From Variovorax atrisoli 110B (lineage in GTDB: Bacteria > Pseudomonadota > Gammaproteobacteria > Burkholderiales > Burkholderiaceae_C), in the NCBI RefSeq assembly GCF_000382045.1, contig NZ_KB907459.1, forward strand, positions 169,708 to 233,707: a DNA stretch of 64,000 nucleotides, in the 5' to 3' direction. The notes under the pieces were generated by a model. It saw nothing but the letters and a program-made list of their open reading frames with translations. It was not told the origin of the DNA and made no database searches. Below, in pieces: positions 56,442 to 64,000 of this stretch (positions are counted from its first letter, which is position 1; each line of letters begins with the position of its first letter). Both the position numbers and the translations under genes were made by a program.

Positions 56442-57551
56442 TCAAGGCAACCGCGAAATCCTCTGCGTCAGCAGATCGAAGAACCCCTGCGCATCGCCTT
56501 CCGCGATCCAGTTCACGTTGGCCGGCTTCTTCAGCCCGCCGTACCAGTCGACCACCGTCTGCCCGAAGCCAAGGCCTTCGCGGCTGTCGACTTCCACGTT
56601 CACCTTGCGGCCCCTGAAGAGCGAGGGCTGCAGCAGGTAGGCGATCACGGTGGCGTCGTGCACCGGGCCGCCGGGCAGGCCGTAGTACTGCATGTCGTGC
56701 TGCACGTAGGCGTCGAGGATGTCGGCCACGGTCCTGCCGGCCTGGTTGCCCAGGCCGCGCAGTTTTGCGATGCGCTCGGGGCTCGTGAGCACCTTGTGCG
56801 TCAGGTCCAGCGGCAGCATGGTGATGGGCACGCCGCTCTTGAGCACGATCTCGGCCGCGTGCGGATCGGCGAACACGTTGAACTCCGCCGTGGGCGTGAT
56901 GTTGCCGCCGTTGAAGTGCGCGCCGCCCATGAGCACCAGCTCGCGCAGGCCGCGCGTGATGTCGGGGGCCTGGGTGAGTGCGAGCGCGAGGTTGGTCTCG
57001 GGGCCGAGCATCGCGAGCGTCACGCTCTTCTCGGGCGCGGCGCGCAACGTGCGGATCAGGTAGTCGACCGCGTTGCCGTCGGCTAGCGGCTGGCTGGGCT
57101 CATGCACCTTCACGCCGGTGATGCCTTCGCTGCCGTGGATGTCGGCCGCGTAGATCGGCGTGCGCAGCAGCGGGCGGGGTGCGCCGGCGTAGATGGCGAT
57201 GTCGGGCCGCTTCGCCCACTCGCGCGCCAGGCGTGCGTTGCGCGAGGTCTTTGCAAGCGGCACGTTGCCGGCCACGGTGGTGAGCGCCTGGATCTTCAGC
57301 TGCTCGGGCGACGCCATGGCGAAGAGCAGCGCGATCACATCGTCGGCGCCGGGGTCGGTGTCGATGATGAGCGTGTGCGTCGTGGCCGCCGCCGCAGTGG
57401 CAGTGCTGGCGTCGGCGGCATGGGCCTTCGTGGCGATGAGGCTGGCGGTCAAGAGGGCGGCAAGTCCGAGAAGAAGAATCGGGAAGATCGTCGCCGCGAG
57501 GCGCGATGGCAATGACGACGGCGTTGCCGCTGCAGCAGCCCTGGAATGCAT
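56442..57551 (-). CDS. exported inosine-uridine type nucleoside hydrolase
   Basis: Ribonucleoside hydrolase of the IunH family, 369 residues, releasing the base from nucleosides. A signal peptide (about residues 1-45, ending KAHAADA) indicates export, so it probably works in the periplasm on imported or extracellular nucleosides. The calcium-binding motif LIIDTDPGADDVIALLFA (about 61-78) is intact; further ligands fall in VLMGGAHFNGGNITPTAEFNV near 208 and GPVHDATVIAYLL near 303. Secreted members are common in Burkholderiales. No transport gene is adjacent. A 246-base gap without recognised content lies upstream. Confidence 0.88.
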   Translation of the reverse strand: MHSRAAAAATPSSLPSRLAATIFPILLLGLAALLTASLIATKAHAADASTATAAAATTHTLIIDTDPGADDVIALLFAMASPEQLKIQALTTVAGNVPLAKTSRNARLAREWAKRPDIAIYAGAPRPLLRTPIYAADIHGSEGITGVKVHEPSQPLADGNAVDYLIRTLRAAPEKSVTLAMLGPETNLALALTQAPDITRGLRELVLMGGAHFNGGNITPTAEFNVFADPHAAEIVLKSGVPITMLPLDLTHKVLTSPERIAKLRGLGNQAGRTVADILDAYVQHDMQYYGLPGGPVHDATVIAYLLQPSLFRGRKVNVEVDSREGLGFGQTVVDWYGGLKKPANVNWIAEGDAQGFFDLLTQRISRLP

Positions 57552-57797
57552 GAAAGAACCTCCTTGCAGGCGCTGAGGAACAGTGCGCCTTTCAAGTCAG
57601 TCTGCCAGAGCAACACCTGCCGCGGACACCTGATCGCGCCCGCATTTTCGACTGCCGCGCGAGCACCCGCAACGGCGCGTAGACCAAGGCTTTAGAGCCC
57701 GCGCGCAACCGAAACGGAAAGTGCGCAAAGCACGCGACGAGGTTTCATCCGCGGCGCCCCGAAGCCGCGCACCGCCTGTTGCGAAAACGCCGCTCGA

Positions 57798-58643
57798 TCA
57801 GCCCCCGACAGCGCCCGATGGCCGCAGCCGCCGCGCGAAGAAGGCCAGTATCTCGTCGCGCGCAGCCACCGTGGGCTGCCCCGCCTCGTCGATCAGGTGC
57901 GCCGTCACCACGCTGTGCGGGCTCGCCACCACCTGCGCGAAGAAGGGCGGCGTCTGGGTGTTGGCCGCGCTGTCGGGCAGCACGCGCGCCACGAAGCGGT
58001 GGCCCAGCGCCTGCTGGAAGGCCGCGAAGCGCTGCGCCCTGCAGTGCCTGTCGCCCTCGAAGCGGTAGGCCATCACGGTCAGGTCCTCGCGCTCCAGCCG
58101 CTCGCGCACCGCGGCCAGCTCTTCGGGCGCCATGTTCATCGCCTCCGGCTTGTCCATCGGCAGCGAGGGCTGGCACATCACCGGCGCGAGCATCGCCGGC
58201 TCCAGCATCATCGAGAGCGCGAAGTTGCCCGTGAAGCACATGCCGATCGCGCCGACCCCGGGCCCGCCGCACTCCGCGTGCGCGAGCCGCGCCAGCGCGC
58301 GCAGCCATTGCGTGACCGGGCTCGACTCGTTGGCCGCGAAGGCGCGGAATTCGGCGCTCACGCAGGCGCGCTTGAACACCGCGATGCCTTCCTCCGCACC
58401 GGGCACGGCGCCGTCGCGGCCGAAGAGCGACGGCATGTAGACGGTGAAGCCCGCATCGCGCACCCAGCGTGCGAAGCGCGCCACGTGCGGGCTGATGCCG
58501 GGCATCTCGGTCATCACGATCACGGCCGGGCCCCGGCCCATGACGTAGACCTTCTTCTCGATGCCGTCCAGCGTGATCTGGCGCGCGGTGAAGTCGTCGA
58601 GCGGGTCGTCTTCGGTCAGGGGGCGTTGGTGCTGTTGCGCCAT
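57798..58643 (-). CDS. dienelactone hydrolase family protein
   Basis: Alpha/beta hydrolase of the dienelactone hydrolase family, 281 residues, cytoplasmic. The nucleophile motif GAIGMCFTGNFALSMM (about residues 141-156) has cysteine, as in true dienelactone hydrolases, within a GxCxG setting. The aspartate and histidine of the triad fit the C-terminal AYRFEGDRHCRAQRF region. An opening tail of about 50 residues precedes the core. It lies 19 bases downstream of a tautomerase-like gene on the same strand; both are divergent from a GlxA-type regulator. Together they may serve aromatic or lactone breakdown; the substrate is unknown. Confidence 0.86.
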   Translation of the reverse strand: MAQQHQRPLTEDDPLDDFTARQITLDGIEKKVYVMGRGPAVIVMTEMPGISPHVARFARWVRDAGFTVYMPSLFGRDGAVPGAEEGIAVFKRACVSAEFRAFAANESSPVTQWLRALARLAHAECGGPGVGAIGMCFTGNFALSMMLEPAMLAPVMCQPSLPMDKPEAMNMAPEELAAVRERLEREDLTVMAYRFEGDRHCRAQRFAAFQQALGHRFVARVLPDSAANTQTPPFFAQVVASPHSVVTAHLIDEAGQPTVAARDEILAFFARRLRPSGAVGG

Positions 58644-58661
58644 GGGTGTCTCCTCCGGTGT

Positions 58662-59129
58662 TCAGTTGGCCTGTGCCGCATCGACCAGATGCTGCAGATG
58701 CGCGTAACCCGCGCTGCGTGCGAAGTCGGGCAGGTGCCAGACCTTGCCGCCCACGCCCCATGCGCCATCGGGCACCTCGTGCATCACCACGGATGTGGCG
58801 AGTCTGCGGCGGTCGTCTGCCGGCAGTGCTTCCTCGAACGCTGTGTGAATGCCCGCGACGAAGAGCGCACGCGATGCGTCATCGAGCACACCGGCCGGCA
58901 GGTATGCGAGCACGGTGCAGGGCAGCAGCCTGGCCGTCACGTCAGCACCGCCGCAGGTCCAGGCGCCGGGGTCGGCTTCCTCGATCAACACCCAGCACAT
59001 GGCTCGTGCACGAGGCTCATCGGGCATCTGTTCGGCTGCAGCAGCCGCTTCGTTGATCTTGCGAACCAGCACGGCGCGGGTCTCACCGGGAAACGAGCCA
59101 TGGGGAATCTTCACGAGGATGGTGGGCAT
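58662..59129 (-). CDS. tautomerase-superfamily-like protein
   Basis: A 155-residue protein whose first residues after Met are PTILVKIPHGSF; a proline directly after the initiator is the catalytic hallmark of 4-oxalocrotonate-type tautomerases. The N-terminal 60-residue segment fits a beta-alpha-beta tautomerase unit, and the rest (from CGGADVTARLLPCTVLAYLPAG) could be a second, degenerate unit with LPA in place of the proline. I start at ATG 59129; a longer frame runs across the regulator gene. It precedes the dienelactone hydrolase gene by 18 bases. The reaction is unknown; keto-enol tautomerisation of a small carboxylate is likely. Confidence 0.75.
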   Translation of the reverse strand: MPTILVKIPHGSFPGETRAVLVRKINEAAAAAEQMPDEPRARAMCWVLIEEADPGAWTCGGADVTARLLPCTVLAYLPAGVLDDASRALFVAGIHTAFEEALPADDRRRLATSVVMHEVPDGAWGVGGKVWHLPDFARSAGYAHLQHLVDAAQAN

Positions 59130-59234
59130 GCGACTGCGGCCTGGGAGCTTCGAAGCTTGTATTGGACGTTCGGCGCCGACAGAATGGCAGTGTCCAATTC
59201 GACTCCTTTGAGGCCTTATCGGCCAATCTTCCAG

Positions 59235-60200
59235 ATGCATGACTTCACCGTGCTCGTGCTGCCCGGCGCCTTCAACTCCAGCGTTGCGGTCACCATGGAC
59301 ATCCTCGGCGCAGCTGAAGCGATGGCTGCCCGAGCAGGCGTCGCGCCGCCTCGCTGGCGGCTGTGCTCGGTGCATGGCGGACCGGTGCAGCTGCGCGCAG
59401 GCATGAGCCTCGACACCACGCGCCTGCCCGTGCGCCCGCGCAACGATCGCTCCACCTGGGTGGTGCCGGGGCTCGGCCTCAACACCCCCGGCGAGATCCG
59501 CCGATGCCTGGAAAGCGACGACGCAGCCAAGGCCATCGCCGCCCTCGCGCGTCACGCCAAGGCCGGCGGGCAGGTCGCCGCCTCGTGCTCGGCCGTGTTC
59601 CTGCTCAACGCCGCTGGCCTGCTGCAAGGCCGGCGCGCGACAGTCTCATGGTGGTACGCCCCGCTGCTCGCACGCATGGCGCCCGGCTGCACCGTCGATG
59701 CCGACCGCATGGTGTGCTCCGACGGCCCCGTCGTCACCGCAGGCGCCGCCTTCGCGCAGACCGACCTGATGCTGCACCTGCTGCGCGAGCGCTGCGGCAG
59801 CGCGCTCACCGATCTTGTCTCGCGCATGCTGCTGATCGACGGCCGCCAGGCGCAGGCACCGTTCATCGCGGCGGAGGTGCTGGCCAGCGGCAACGACCTG
59901 GTGGCGCGGCTCGCGGCGCGTGTCGAATCGGCATTGCCCGAGGCGCCGGCGGTGAGCGAGCTGGCGCGCGAGTTCTGCATGTCGGAGCGCACGCTGTCGC
60001 GGCACATCCACAAGGCCACCGGCAAGAGCACGCAGGCGCTGGTGCAGAGCGTGAGGCTGCGGCGCGCCCGCGCACTGCTCGAATCCAGCCGCATGACGGT
60101 CGAGCAGGTGGCGGGGGCGGTGGGGTATCAAGACGCCACGGCATTGCGGCGCCTGATGAAGAAGGTGGCCGGAGCAAACCCCAGCCGCTACCGCGCCTGA
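59235..60200 (+). CDS. GlxA-type AraC regulator with DJ-1/PfpI domain
   Basis: Transcriptional regulator of 321 residues: an N-terminal DJ-1/PfpI-like domain (about 1-185, with AASCSAVFLLNAAGLLQGRRAT at the usual nucleophile position near residue 120) and a C-terminal AraC helix-turn-helix pair (about 215-320, with SELAREFCMSERTLSRHIHK). Start choice is open: ATG 59235 opens directly at the DJ-1 strand MHDFTVLVLPG, while ATG 59184 would add 17 residues. It is divergent from the tautomerase and dienelactone hydrolase genes and probably controls them. The DJ-1 domain is thought to bind a ligand rather than to be an active protease. Confidence 0.87.
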   Translation: MHDFTVLVLPGAFNSSVAVTMDILGAAEAMAARAGVAPPRWRLCSVHGGPVQLRAGMSLDTTRLPVRPRNDRSTWVVPGLGLNTPGEIRRCLESDDAAKAIAALARHAKAGGQVAASCSAVFLLNAAGLLQGRRATVSWWYAPLLARMAPGCTVDADRMVCSDGPVVTAGAAFAQTDLMLHLLRERCGSALTDLVSRMLLIDGRQAQAPFIAAEVLASGNDLVARLAARVESALPEAPAVSELAREFCMSERTLSRHIHKATGKSTQALVQSVRLRRARALLESSRMTVEQVAGAVGYQDATALRRLMKKVAGANPSRYRA

Positions 60201-60222
60201 GCAGGCGCGGCAGCTGTCGCCC

Positions 60223-61260
60223 TTACTTCTTGCGTGCAGCGATCGCCTGCTCGGCCTTCGCCACCAGATCGGCGCCGATGGTCGACTTCCACTTGTCGTA
60301 CACCGGCCGCGTCGCCTTAACGAACTCGGCGCGCTCGGCCGGCGTGAGGCTGGTCACGGTCACGCCCATGCCGGCGATGTCCTTGAGCACCGGCTTGTCG
60401 GCCTCCACCAGGCCCTTGCGCGCGATGGCGATCTCTTCCTTGCCCGCGTCGATGGCGGCCTGGCGCACGATGGCCTGGTCGGCCGGCGTCCACGAGGCCC
60501 AGATTTCCTTGTTGACCACGAACACCAGCGGGTCGGCCACATAGCCCCAGGTGGTCACGAACTTCTGGCCCACCGTCTGCATCTTGAGCACCGTGAACAG
60601 GAAGAGAGGGTTCTCCTGGCCATCGACAGCGCCGCTGGCCAGCGCTGGCTGCGCGTCGGCCCAACTCATCTGCGTGGGGTTGGCGCCCAGCGCGGTGAAC
60701 ATGTCGGAGTAGATGGGCGAGCCCACCACGCGGATCTTCATGCCCTTGATGTCGGCCGGCGACTTGATCGGCTTCTTCGAGTTGGTGATCTCGCGGAAGC
60801 CGTTCTCGCCCCATGCCAGCGGCACCACGCCGGCCTTGTCGAGCGTCTTGAACATCTCCTTGCCGACCTCGCCTTGGGTGAGCGCGTCGATGGCCGCGTA
60901 GTCGGGCATCAGGAAGGGCATGGAGAACAGGTTGAGCTGCTTGACCTGCGGCGACCAGTTGATGGTCGAGCCCACGGCCATGTCGATCACGCCCTGGCGC
61001 AGCGCGCTGAACTCGCGCGTCTGGTCGCCCTGGATGAGCGACACGCCCGGGTACAGCTTGATGTTGATGCGGCCCTGCGTGCGCTCCTTCACCAGGTCGG
61101 CCCAGATCTTCCCGGCCTGGCCCCACGGCGTGGGCGGGCCCAGCACCAGCGACATCTTGTACTCGGGCTTGTAGGCGGCCTGCGCCATGGCGCCGGACGA
61201 GAACATACCAAGGGCGGTGGCAACGGCGGCAAGGCCGAGCAGGGTGCGGCGGAATTTCAT
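60223..61260 (-). CDS. TRAP transporter periplasmic binding protein, DctP family
   Basis: Periplasmic solute receptor of a TRAP transporter, 345 residues. A signal peptide (residues 1-27, ending SSGAMAQA) leads the mature DctP fold: LVLGPPTPWGQAGKIWADLVKE near 41, an arginine in IRVVGSPIYSDMF near 160 that normally clamps the carboxylate, and ALGANPTQMSWADAQPAL near 173. TRAP receptors bind organic acids such as C4-dicarboxylates or sialic acid. I start at ATG 61260 with GGAGAG upstream. It is last in a minus-strand group after the small and large membrane subunits; the substrate cannot be fixed. Confidence 0.92.
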   Translation of the reverse strand: MKFRRTLLGLAAVATALGMFSSGAMAQAAYKPEYKMSLVLGPPTPWGQAGKIWADLVKERTQGRINIKLYPGVSLIQGDQTREFSALRQGVIDMAVGSTINWSPQVKQLNLFSMPFLMPDYAAIDALTQGEVGKEMFKTLDKAGVVPLAWGENGFREITNSKKPIKSPADIKGMKIRVVGSPIYSDMFTALGANPTQMSWADAQPALASGAVDGQENPLFLFTVLKMQTVGQKFVTTWGYVADPLVFVVNKEIWASWTPADQAIVRQAAIDAGKEEIAIARKGLVEADKPVLKDIAGMGVTVTSLTPAERAEFVKATRPVYDKWKSTIGADLVAKAEQAIAARKK

Positions 61261-61312
61261 GATCAAGGCTCTCCTAATAATGGTTCTGCGACGGGACGGA
61301 CGAAAGAAGGGG

Positions 61313-62611
61313 TCAGTAGCCGAGCTTGCGCGGCAGCCAGAGCGCCAGTTCGGGAAAGATGATGACCAGCACCATCACCACGAACATCGAGAACAGCATC
61401 CAGCCCACCCAGCGCACGGTCTCCTCCATGCGCACCTTCGCGATGCGGCACGACACCATGAGGTTGACCGCCAGCGGCGGCGTGAACTGGCCCAGCGCCA
61501 CCTTCAGCGTGAGGATCACGCCGAACCACACCGGGTCCCACTTGTAGTACTGCACGATGGGCAGCAGCAGTGGCACGAAGATCAGGAAGATCGACACGCC
61601 GTCGAGGAACATGCCCACCGTGATGAGCAGCAAGATCAGCAGCGCCAGGATGCCGTACTCGCCCAGCCCCGAGTTCACGATGGCGCGCGTGACCGGGTCG
61701 ATCACGCCCAGCGTCGAGAGCGAATACGCGAAGATGCCCGCCAGCGACACCACCAGCAGAATCACCGCCGAGAGCTCGCCCGACTCGCGCAAGATGACGA
61801 ACAGGTCGCGCACCTTGATGGTCCGGTGGATGCACATGCCCACGAAGAGGCCGTAGAACACCGCCACCACGGCCGCCTCAGTGGGCGTGAACCAGCCCGC
61901 GCGCATGCCGCCCAAGATGAGCACCGGCGCCGCCAGCCCCCAGGTCGCTTCGCGAAAGCTCTTCCAGAAAGGCGGGCGCGGCAGCGTGGCTTCGAGCGCG
62001 CCCATCTTGTGCTTGCGGGCGAGCCACACGGCCGGAATCATCAGCGCCAGGCCGGCCATCACGCCGGGCACCATGCCGGCGGCGAACAGCGCGGGCACCG
62101 AGGCGCCGGGCACCAGCACCGAGTAGACGATGAAGGCGACCGAAGGCGGAATCAGAATGTCGGTGGCCGCCGCCGCACCCACCACGCTGGCCGAGTAGGC
62201 CGCGGGGTAGCCCGCGCGCGACATGGCCGCGATCATCACCGCGCCCACCGCGGCCGCATTGGCCGGGCCCGAGCCCGAGATGCCGCCGAGGAACATCGCG
62301 ACCGCAATCGCCACCAGCGGCAGCATGCCGGGGCCACGCCCCACGATGGCAATGGCAAAGTTCACCAGCCGCAGCGCCACGCCCGAGCGGTCGAAGATGG
62401 AGCCGACCAGCACGAACATCGGAATGGCCAGCAGCGGATATTTGCCCAGGCCCGCATAGAAGTTCTGCGGCACGGCCAGCAGGCCGAACCACTGGGCGTC
62501 GCCGTTGGCCAGCGCGATGCAGGCGGCGCCCGCCAGGCCCAGCGCGGCGCCGATGGGCACGCCCACCAGCATCATCACGACGAAGGCGACGAAGAGCAGG
62601 GTGGCGATCAC
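61313..62611 (-). CDS. TRAP transporter large membrane subunit, DctM family
   Basis: Large integral membrane subunit, 432 residues with about 12 helices, that carries out sodium-coupled import of the receptor-bound acid. MLVGVPIGAALGLAGAACI near the N-terminus and SGSGPANAAAVGAVMI near residue 112 are the DctM conserved blocks; DGVSIFLIFVPLLLPI near 348 is the second repeat. The start is GTG 62611, overlapping the stop of the small subunit by four bases. The C-terminus ends near 61313 and the receptor gene follows after 52 bases. The three genes form one operon in the order small subunit, large subunit, receptor. Confidence 0.92.
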   Translation of the reverse strand: MIATLLFVAFVVMMLVGVPIGAALGLAGAACIALANGDAQWFGLLAVPQNFYAGLGKYPLLAIPMFVLVGSIFDRSGVALRLVNFAIAIVGRGPGMLPLVAIAVAMFLGGISGSGPANAAAVGAVMIAAMSRAGYPAAYSASVVGAAAATDILIPPSVAFIVYSVLVPGASVPALFAAGMVPGVMAGLALMIPAVWLARKHKMGALEATLPRPPFWKSFREATWGLAAPVLILGGMRAGWFTPTEAAVVAVFYGLFVGMCIHRTIKVRDLFVILRESGELSAVILLVVSLAGIFAYSLSTLGVIDPVTRAIVNSGLGEYGILALLILLLITVGMFLDGVSIFLIFVPLLLPIVQYYKWDPVWFGVILTLKVALGQFTPPLAVNLMVSCRIAKVRMEETVRWVGWMLFSMFVVMVLVIIFPELALWLPRKLGY

Positions 62612-63198
62612 GATGCGTCGCCCTTGCTGTTGTTGTCGTCAGCTTCGCCATCGCCGTGCGTCGTCTCGCGTCCGCGGCGGATCATGAGGCCTATGGCCCG
62701 CAGCGCGATGGCGAAAGACACGATGGGCAGCCAGATCGAATACCACCAGGAGGGCAGGCCGATACCGGGCGTCGTCTCCTCGAAGCGGTAGTCGTCCCAC
62801 ACCATGCGGATGCTGAGCGCGCCGATGAGCGTGAAGAGCACGGCGATCATCAGCGCCCCGAACTGCGCCAGCCGCTTGCGCCGCGCCATCGAGCCGCTTT
62901 CGGAGAAGTACTCGATGCGGATGTGCCGGTCGCGCGCCACGGCGGCCGAGCCGGCCACCAGCGCCAGCATGATCATCAGGAACACCGAGAACTCTTCCGT
63001 CCAGGCGAAGGAAGAATCGGTGAAGTAGCGGACGATGACGTTGGCAAAAGTGATGAGCGCCAGCGCGCCCATGATGATGACCGTGAGCCAGTCCTCGATG
63101 GCAAGGGGAACCTTGGTCGGTTCGTCTGCGGCTTCGATGTCGGGGGGAATGGGGCTGGCGGCGTCCAGCGTGGGGCCGGACTCGGGTGGAGTTGTCAT
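62608..63198 (-). CDS. TRAP transporter small membrane subunit, DctQ family
   Basis: Small integral membrane subunit, 196 residues with four predicted helices (about 38-60, 74-96, 118-138 and 155-172), which forms the membrane complex with the DctM protein. FAWTEEFSVFLMIMLALVAGSAAVARDRHIRIE (within residues 63-96) holds the conserved WTEE and HI motifs of DctQ. The N-terminal 35 residues are acidic and probably disordered. It is the first gene of the TRAP operon, with ATG 63198 facing the unassigned right-end region, so the operon promoter should lie just beyond 63198. Confidence 0.9.
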   Translation of the reverse strand: MTTPPESGPTLDAASPIPPDIEAADEPTKVPLAIEDWLTVIIMGALALITFANVIVRYFTDSSFAWTEEFSVFLMIMLALVAGSAAVARDRHIRIEYFSESGSMARRKRLAQFGALMIAVLFTLIGALSIRMVWDDYRFEETTPGIGLPSWWYSIWLPIVSFAIALRAIGLMIRRGRETTHGDGEADDNNSKGDAS

Positions 63199-63704
63199 CG
63201 CAGGATGGTCAGTGAGGCACGCACGAACGCCATGTCACCGGGCGGACGCCGGGACGCGTTCCGTACACCTCGACAGGGAAACTGTTACCGATGCTAGGGG
63301 GTCCATGACCATTCATGTATCGGGGGTTTCCTTAGCCGGTTGGCCTGGGGCTGGCTCTTTGAGCGGCTTTCGGGGCGTGTGCACAGGGCGCCGGGTACTC
63401 CCCTCCGCGAATGTCCTCCGCCCTTCGAGTTCCCGGTTTATTTTGTTGCGGGGAGCATCCGATGGCCTGTGCACGATGAATACGGCGGCAAGTTGGGAGT
63501 TCGGCGGCTGCGGCGGATTGCGGCTGAACGTGCGGGGCGTGCTACTGAGCTTGCGCGCGGGACGGGGAGAGATCCGAAGGGTTGGTTTCGGGCGCGATCG
63601 ACCTTGGGGACTGCATTCGATGCTTGCTTCAGTCTGGTTGCAGTCCTTCGATCCAACCAGGTTCGATGAGGCGATCAAGAAGCCTGCCGTGGTTGATCAA
63701 CCCT
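63199..63704. other. about 500 bases without a recognised gene
   Basis: Between the TRAP operon start and the insertion-sequence end nothing is recognised with confidence. The base composition is a little less GC-rich and codon structure is weak on both strands. A frame of 109 codons at 63340-63669 on the plus strand has no family features. The TRAP promoter should lie at the left edge. The stretch may be degenerate sequence next to the insertion. Confidence 0.5.
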
Positions 63705-64000
63705 CTAGGGAACGTCTGATCAAGTCGTAAATTGGCCGGCTGAAGAGGGTGCGTGCGGTCCCGCTGCACTCGCAGGCTCGTTGCACCGAGCATCCGATGC
63801 GTTTGAGGGCTTCTATGCCCCCTTCACGCTGCCTGCGGGCGCAGCTGTCCCATCATCGCAATCAGTTTCCTTCTGACCATCCACAAGTTCGACAGCGCAA
63901 ACAGCGTGATCACGTGCGCAGTGTTCTTGGCTAATCCCTTGAATCTCACCTTTGCCAAGCCGAACTGACGCTTGATCACCCGAAACGGGTGCTCCACCTT
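63705..64000 (-). mobile_element. IS5-family insertion sequence, right part, cut by the window end
   Basis: The element holds the 3' end of a transposase gene on the minus strand. Its outer edge is probably at CTAG (63705-63708) followed by GGAACGTCTGATCAAG; CTAG fits the YTAR-type target of IS5-group elements and the block after it fits a terminal inverted repeat. The other end lies outside the window, so the repeat pair and target duplication cannot be checked here. Confidence 0.6.
63824..64000 (-). CDS. IS5-family transposase, C-terminal part
   Basis: The last 58 codons of a DDE transposase, read on the minus strand from the window edge to the stop at 63824-63826. The stretch VEHPFRVIKRQFG contains the glutamate of the DDE triad followed by the usual R and K spacing, then KVRFKGLAKNTAHVITLFAL, typical of IS5 and IS1194-like transposases. 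The catalytic aspartates lie outside the window. The codon frame is intact to the stop, so no decay is visible in this part. About 115 bases separate the stop from the presumed element end. Whether the element is functional cannot be judged. Confidence 0.82.
   Translation of the reverse strand, partial: KVEHPFRVIKRQFGLAKVRFKGLAKNTAHVITLFALSNLWMVRRKLIAMMGQLRPQAA

Noticed and set aside
63340..63669. A 109-codon frame to the right of the TRAP operon
   Set aside because: No family features, competing open frames on the other strand and weak codon bias; not called as a gene.

Overview
The window is a 64 kb piece of a GC-rich betaproteobacterial chromosome. Gene content points to the family Comamonadaceae, most likely Variovorax or a close relative: argB followed by a slmA-type TetR gene, many ABC and TRAP substrate-binding proteins, a Bug-family binding protein, many SDR and acyl-CoA enzymes, and the dispersed hairpin repeats described below. 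The genus is an inference from general knowledge, not from a database search. No rRNA, tRNA or CRISPR array was seen.

Layout. (1) 1-4451: end of a surface-polysaccharide locus with three GT2 glycosyltransferases and one MraY/WecA-like sugar-phosphate transferase. (2) 4636-7336: argB, slmA and a DMT-family exporter. (3) 7346-14156: a divergent sugar-acid catabolic module. A GntR regulator, a UxaA/GarD-type dehydratase, an SMP-30 lactonase and an Ldh-family dehydrogenase lie on the minus strand. Two SDR enzymes and an FAH-family hydrolase lie on the plus strand. A 31-base perfect inverted repeat sits between the two arms. Together they fit oxidation of an aldose through a 2-keto-3-deoxy acid and a 2,4-diketo acid to pyruvate. 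(4) 14257-29221: a long, tightly overlapping plus-strand operon: GntR/UTRA regulator, a full Liv-type ABC transporter, a Bug binding protein, LeuCD-like hydro-lyase, HyuBA-like hydantoinase, an isochorismatase-like hydrolase lacking its cysteine, an FAD dehydrogenase/reductase and a PEP-mutase/isocitrate-lyase-family lyase. I read it as uptake and stepwise breakdown of a cyclic imide-like or related compound to a small dicarboxylate and pyruvate; this is a hypothesis.

(5) 29234-30991: a LysR gene divergent from an SDR gene. (6) 31164-42544: a beta-oxidation cluster (TetR regulator, acyl-CoA dehydrogenase, DUF2147 protein, FadN-type bifunctional enzyme, thiolase, alpha/beta hydrolase, thioesterase, SDR, DsbA-fold isomerase, enoyl-CoA hydratase). 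A DUF559 nuclease gene bracketed by a nearly perfect 36-base inverted repeat sits between the bifunctional enzyme and the thiolase. An 88-base tandem repeat overlaps the end of the enoyl-CoA hydratase gene. (7) 42814-49199: orphan ABC binding protein, YciA-like thioesterase, Atm1-type ABC exporter, 2-hydroxyacid dehydrogenase and amidase. (8) 49261-55365: LysR regulator, aspartate ammonia-lyase and the gltIJKL glutamate/aspartate ABC transporter, with several hairpins and terminators. (9) 55553-63198: SRPBCC protein, small membrane protein, secreted nucleoside hydrolase, dienelactone hydrolase plus tautomerase divergent from a GlxA-type regulator, and a TRAP transporter. (10) About 63705-64000: the 3' end of an IS5-family insertion sequence.

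The most unusual content is non-coding. Three families of structured repeats are present: a five-copy element of about 95 bases with visible base-pair covariation, the 36-base inverted repeats that bracket the DUF559 gene and also occur without it, and the 88-base tandem repeat. The reading of the large operon in region 4 is the main biochemical novelty.
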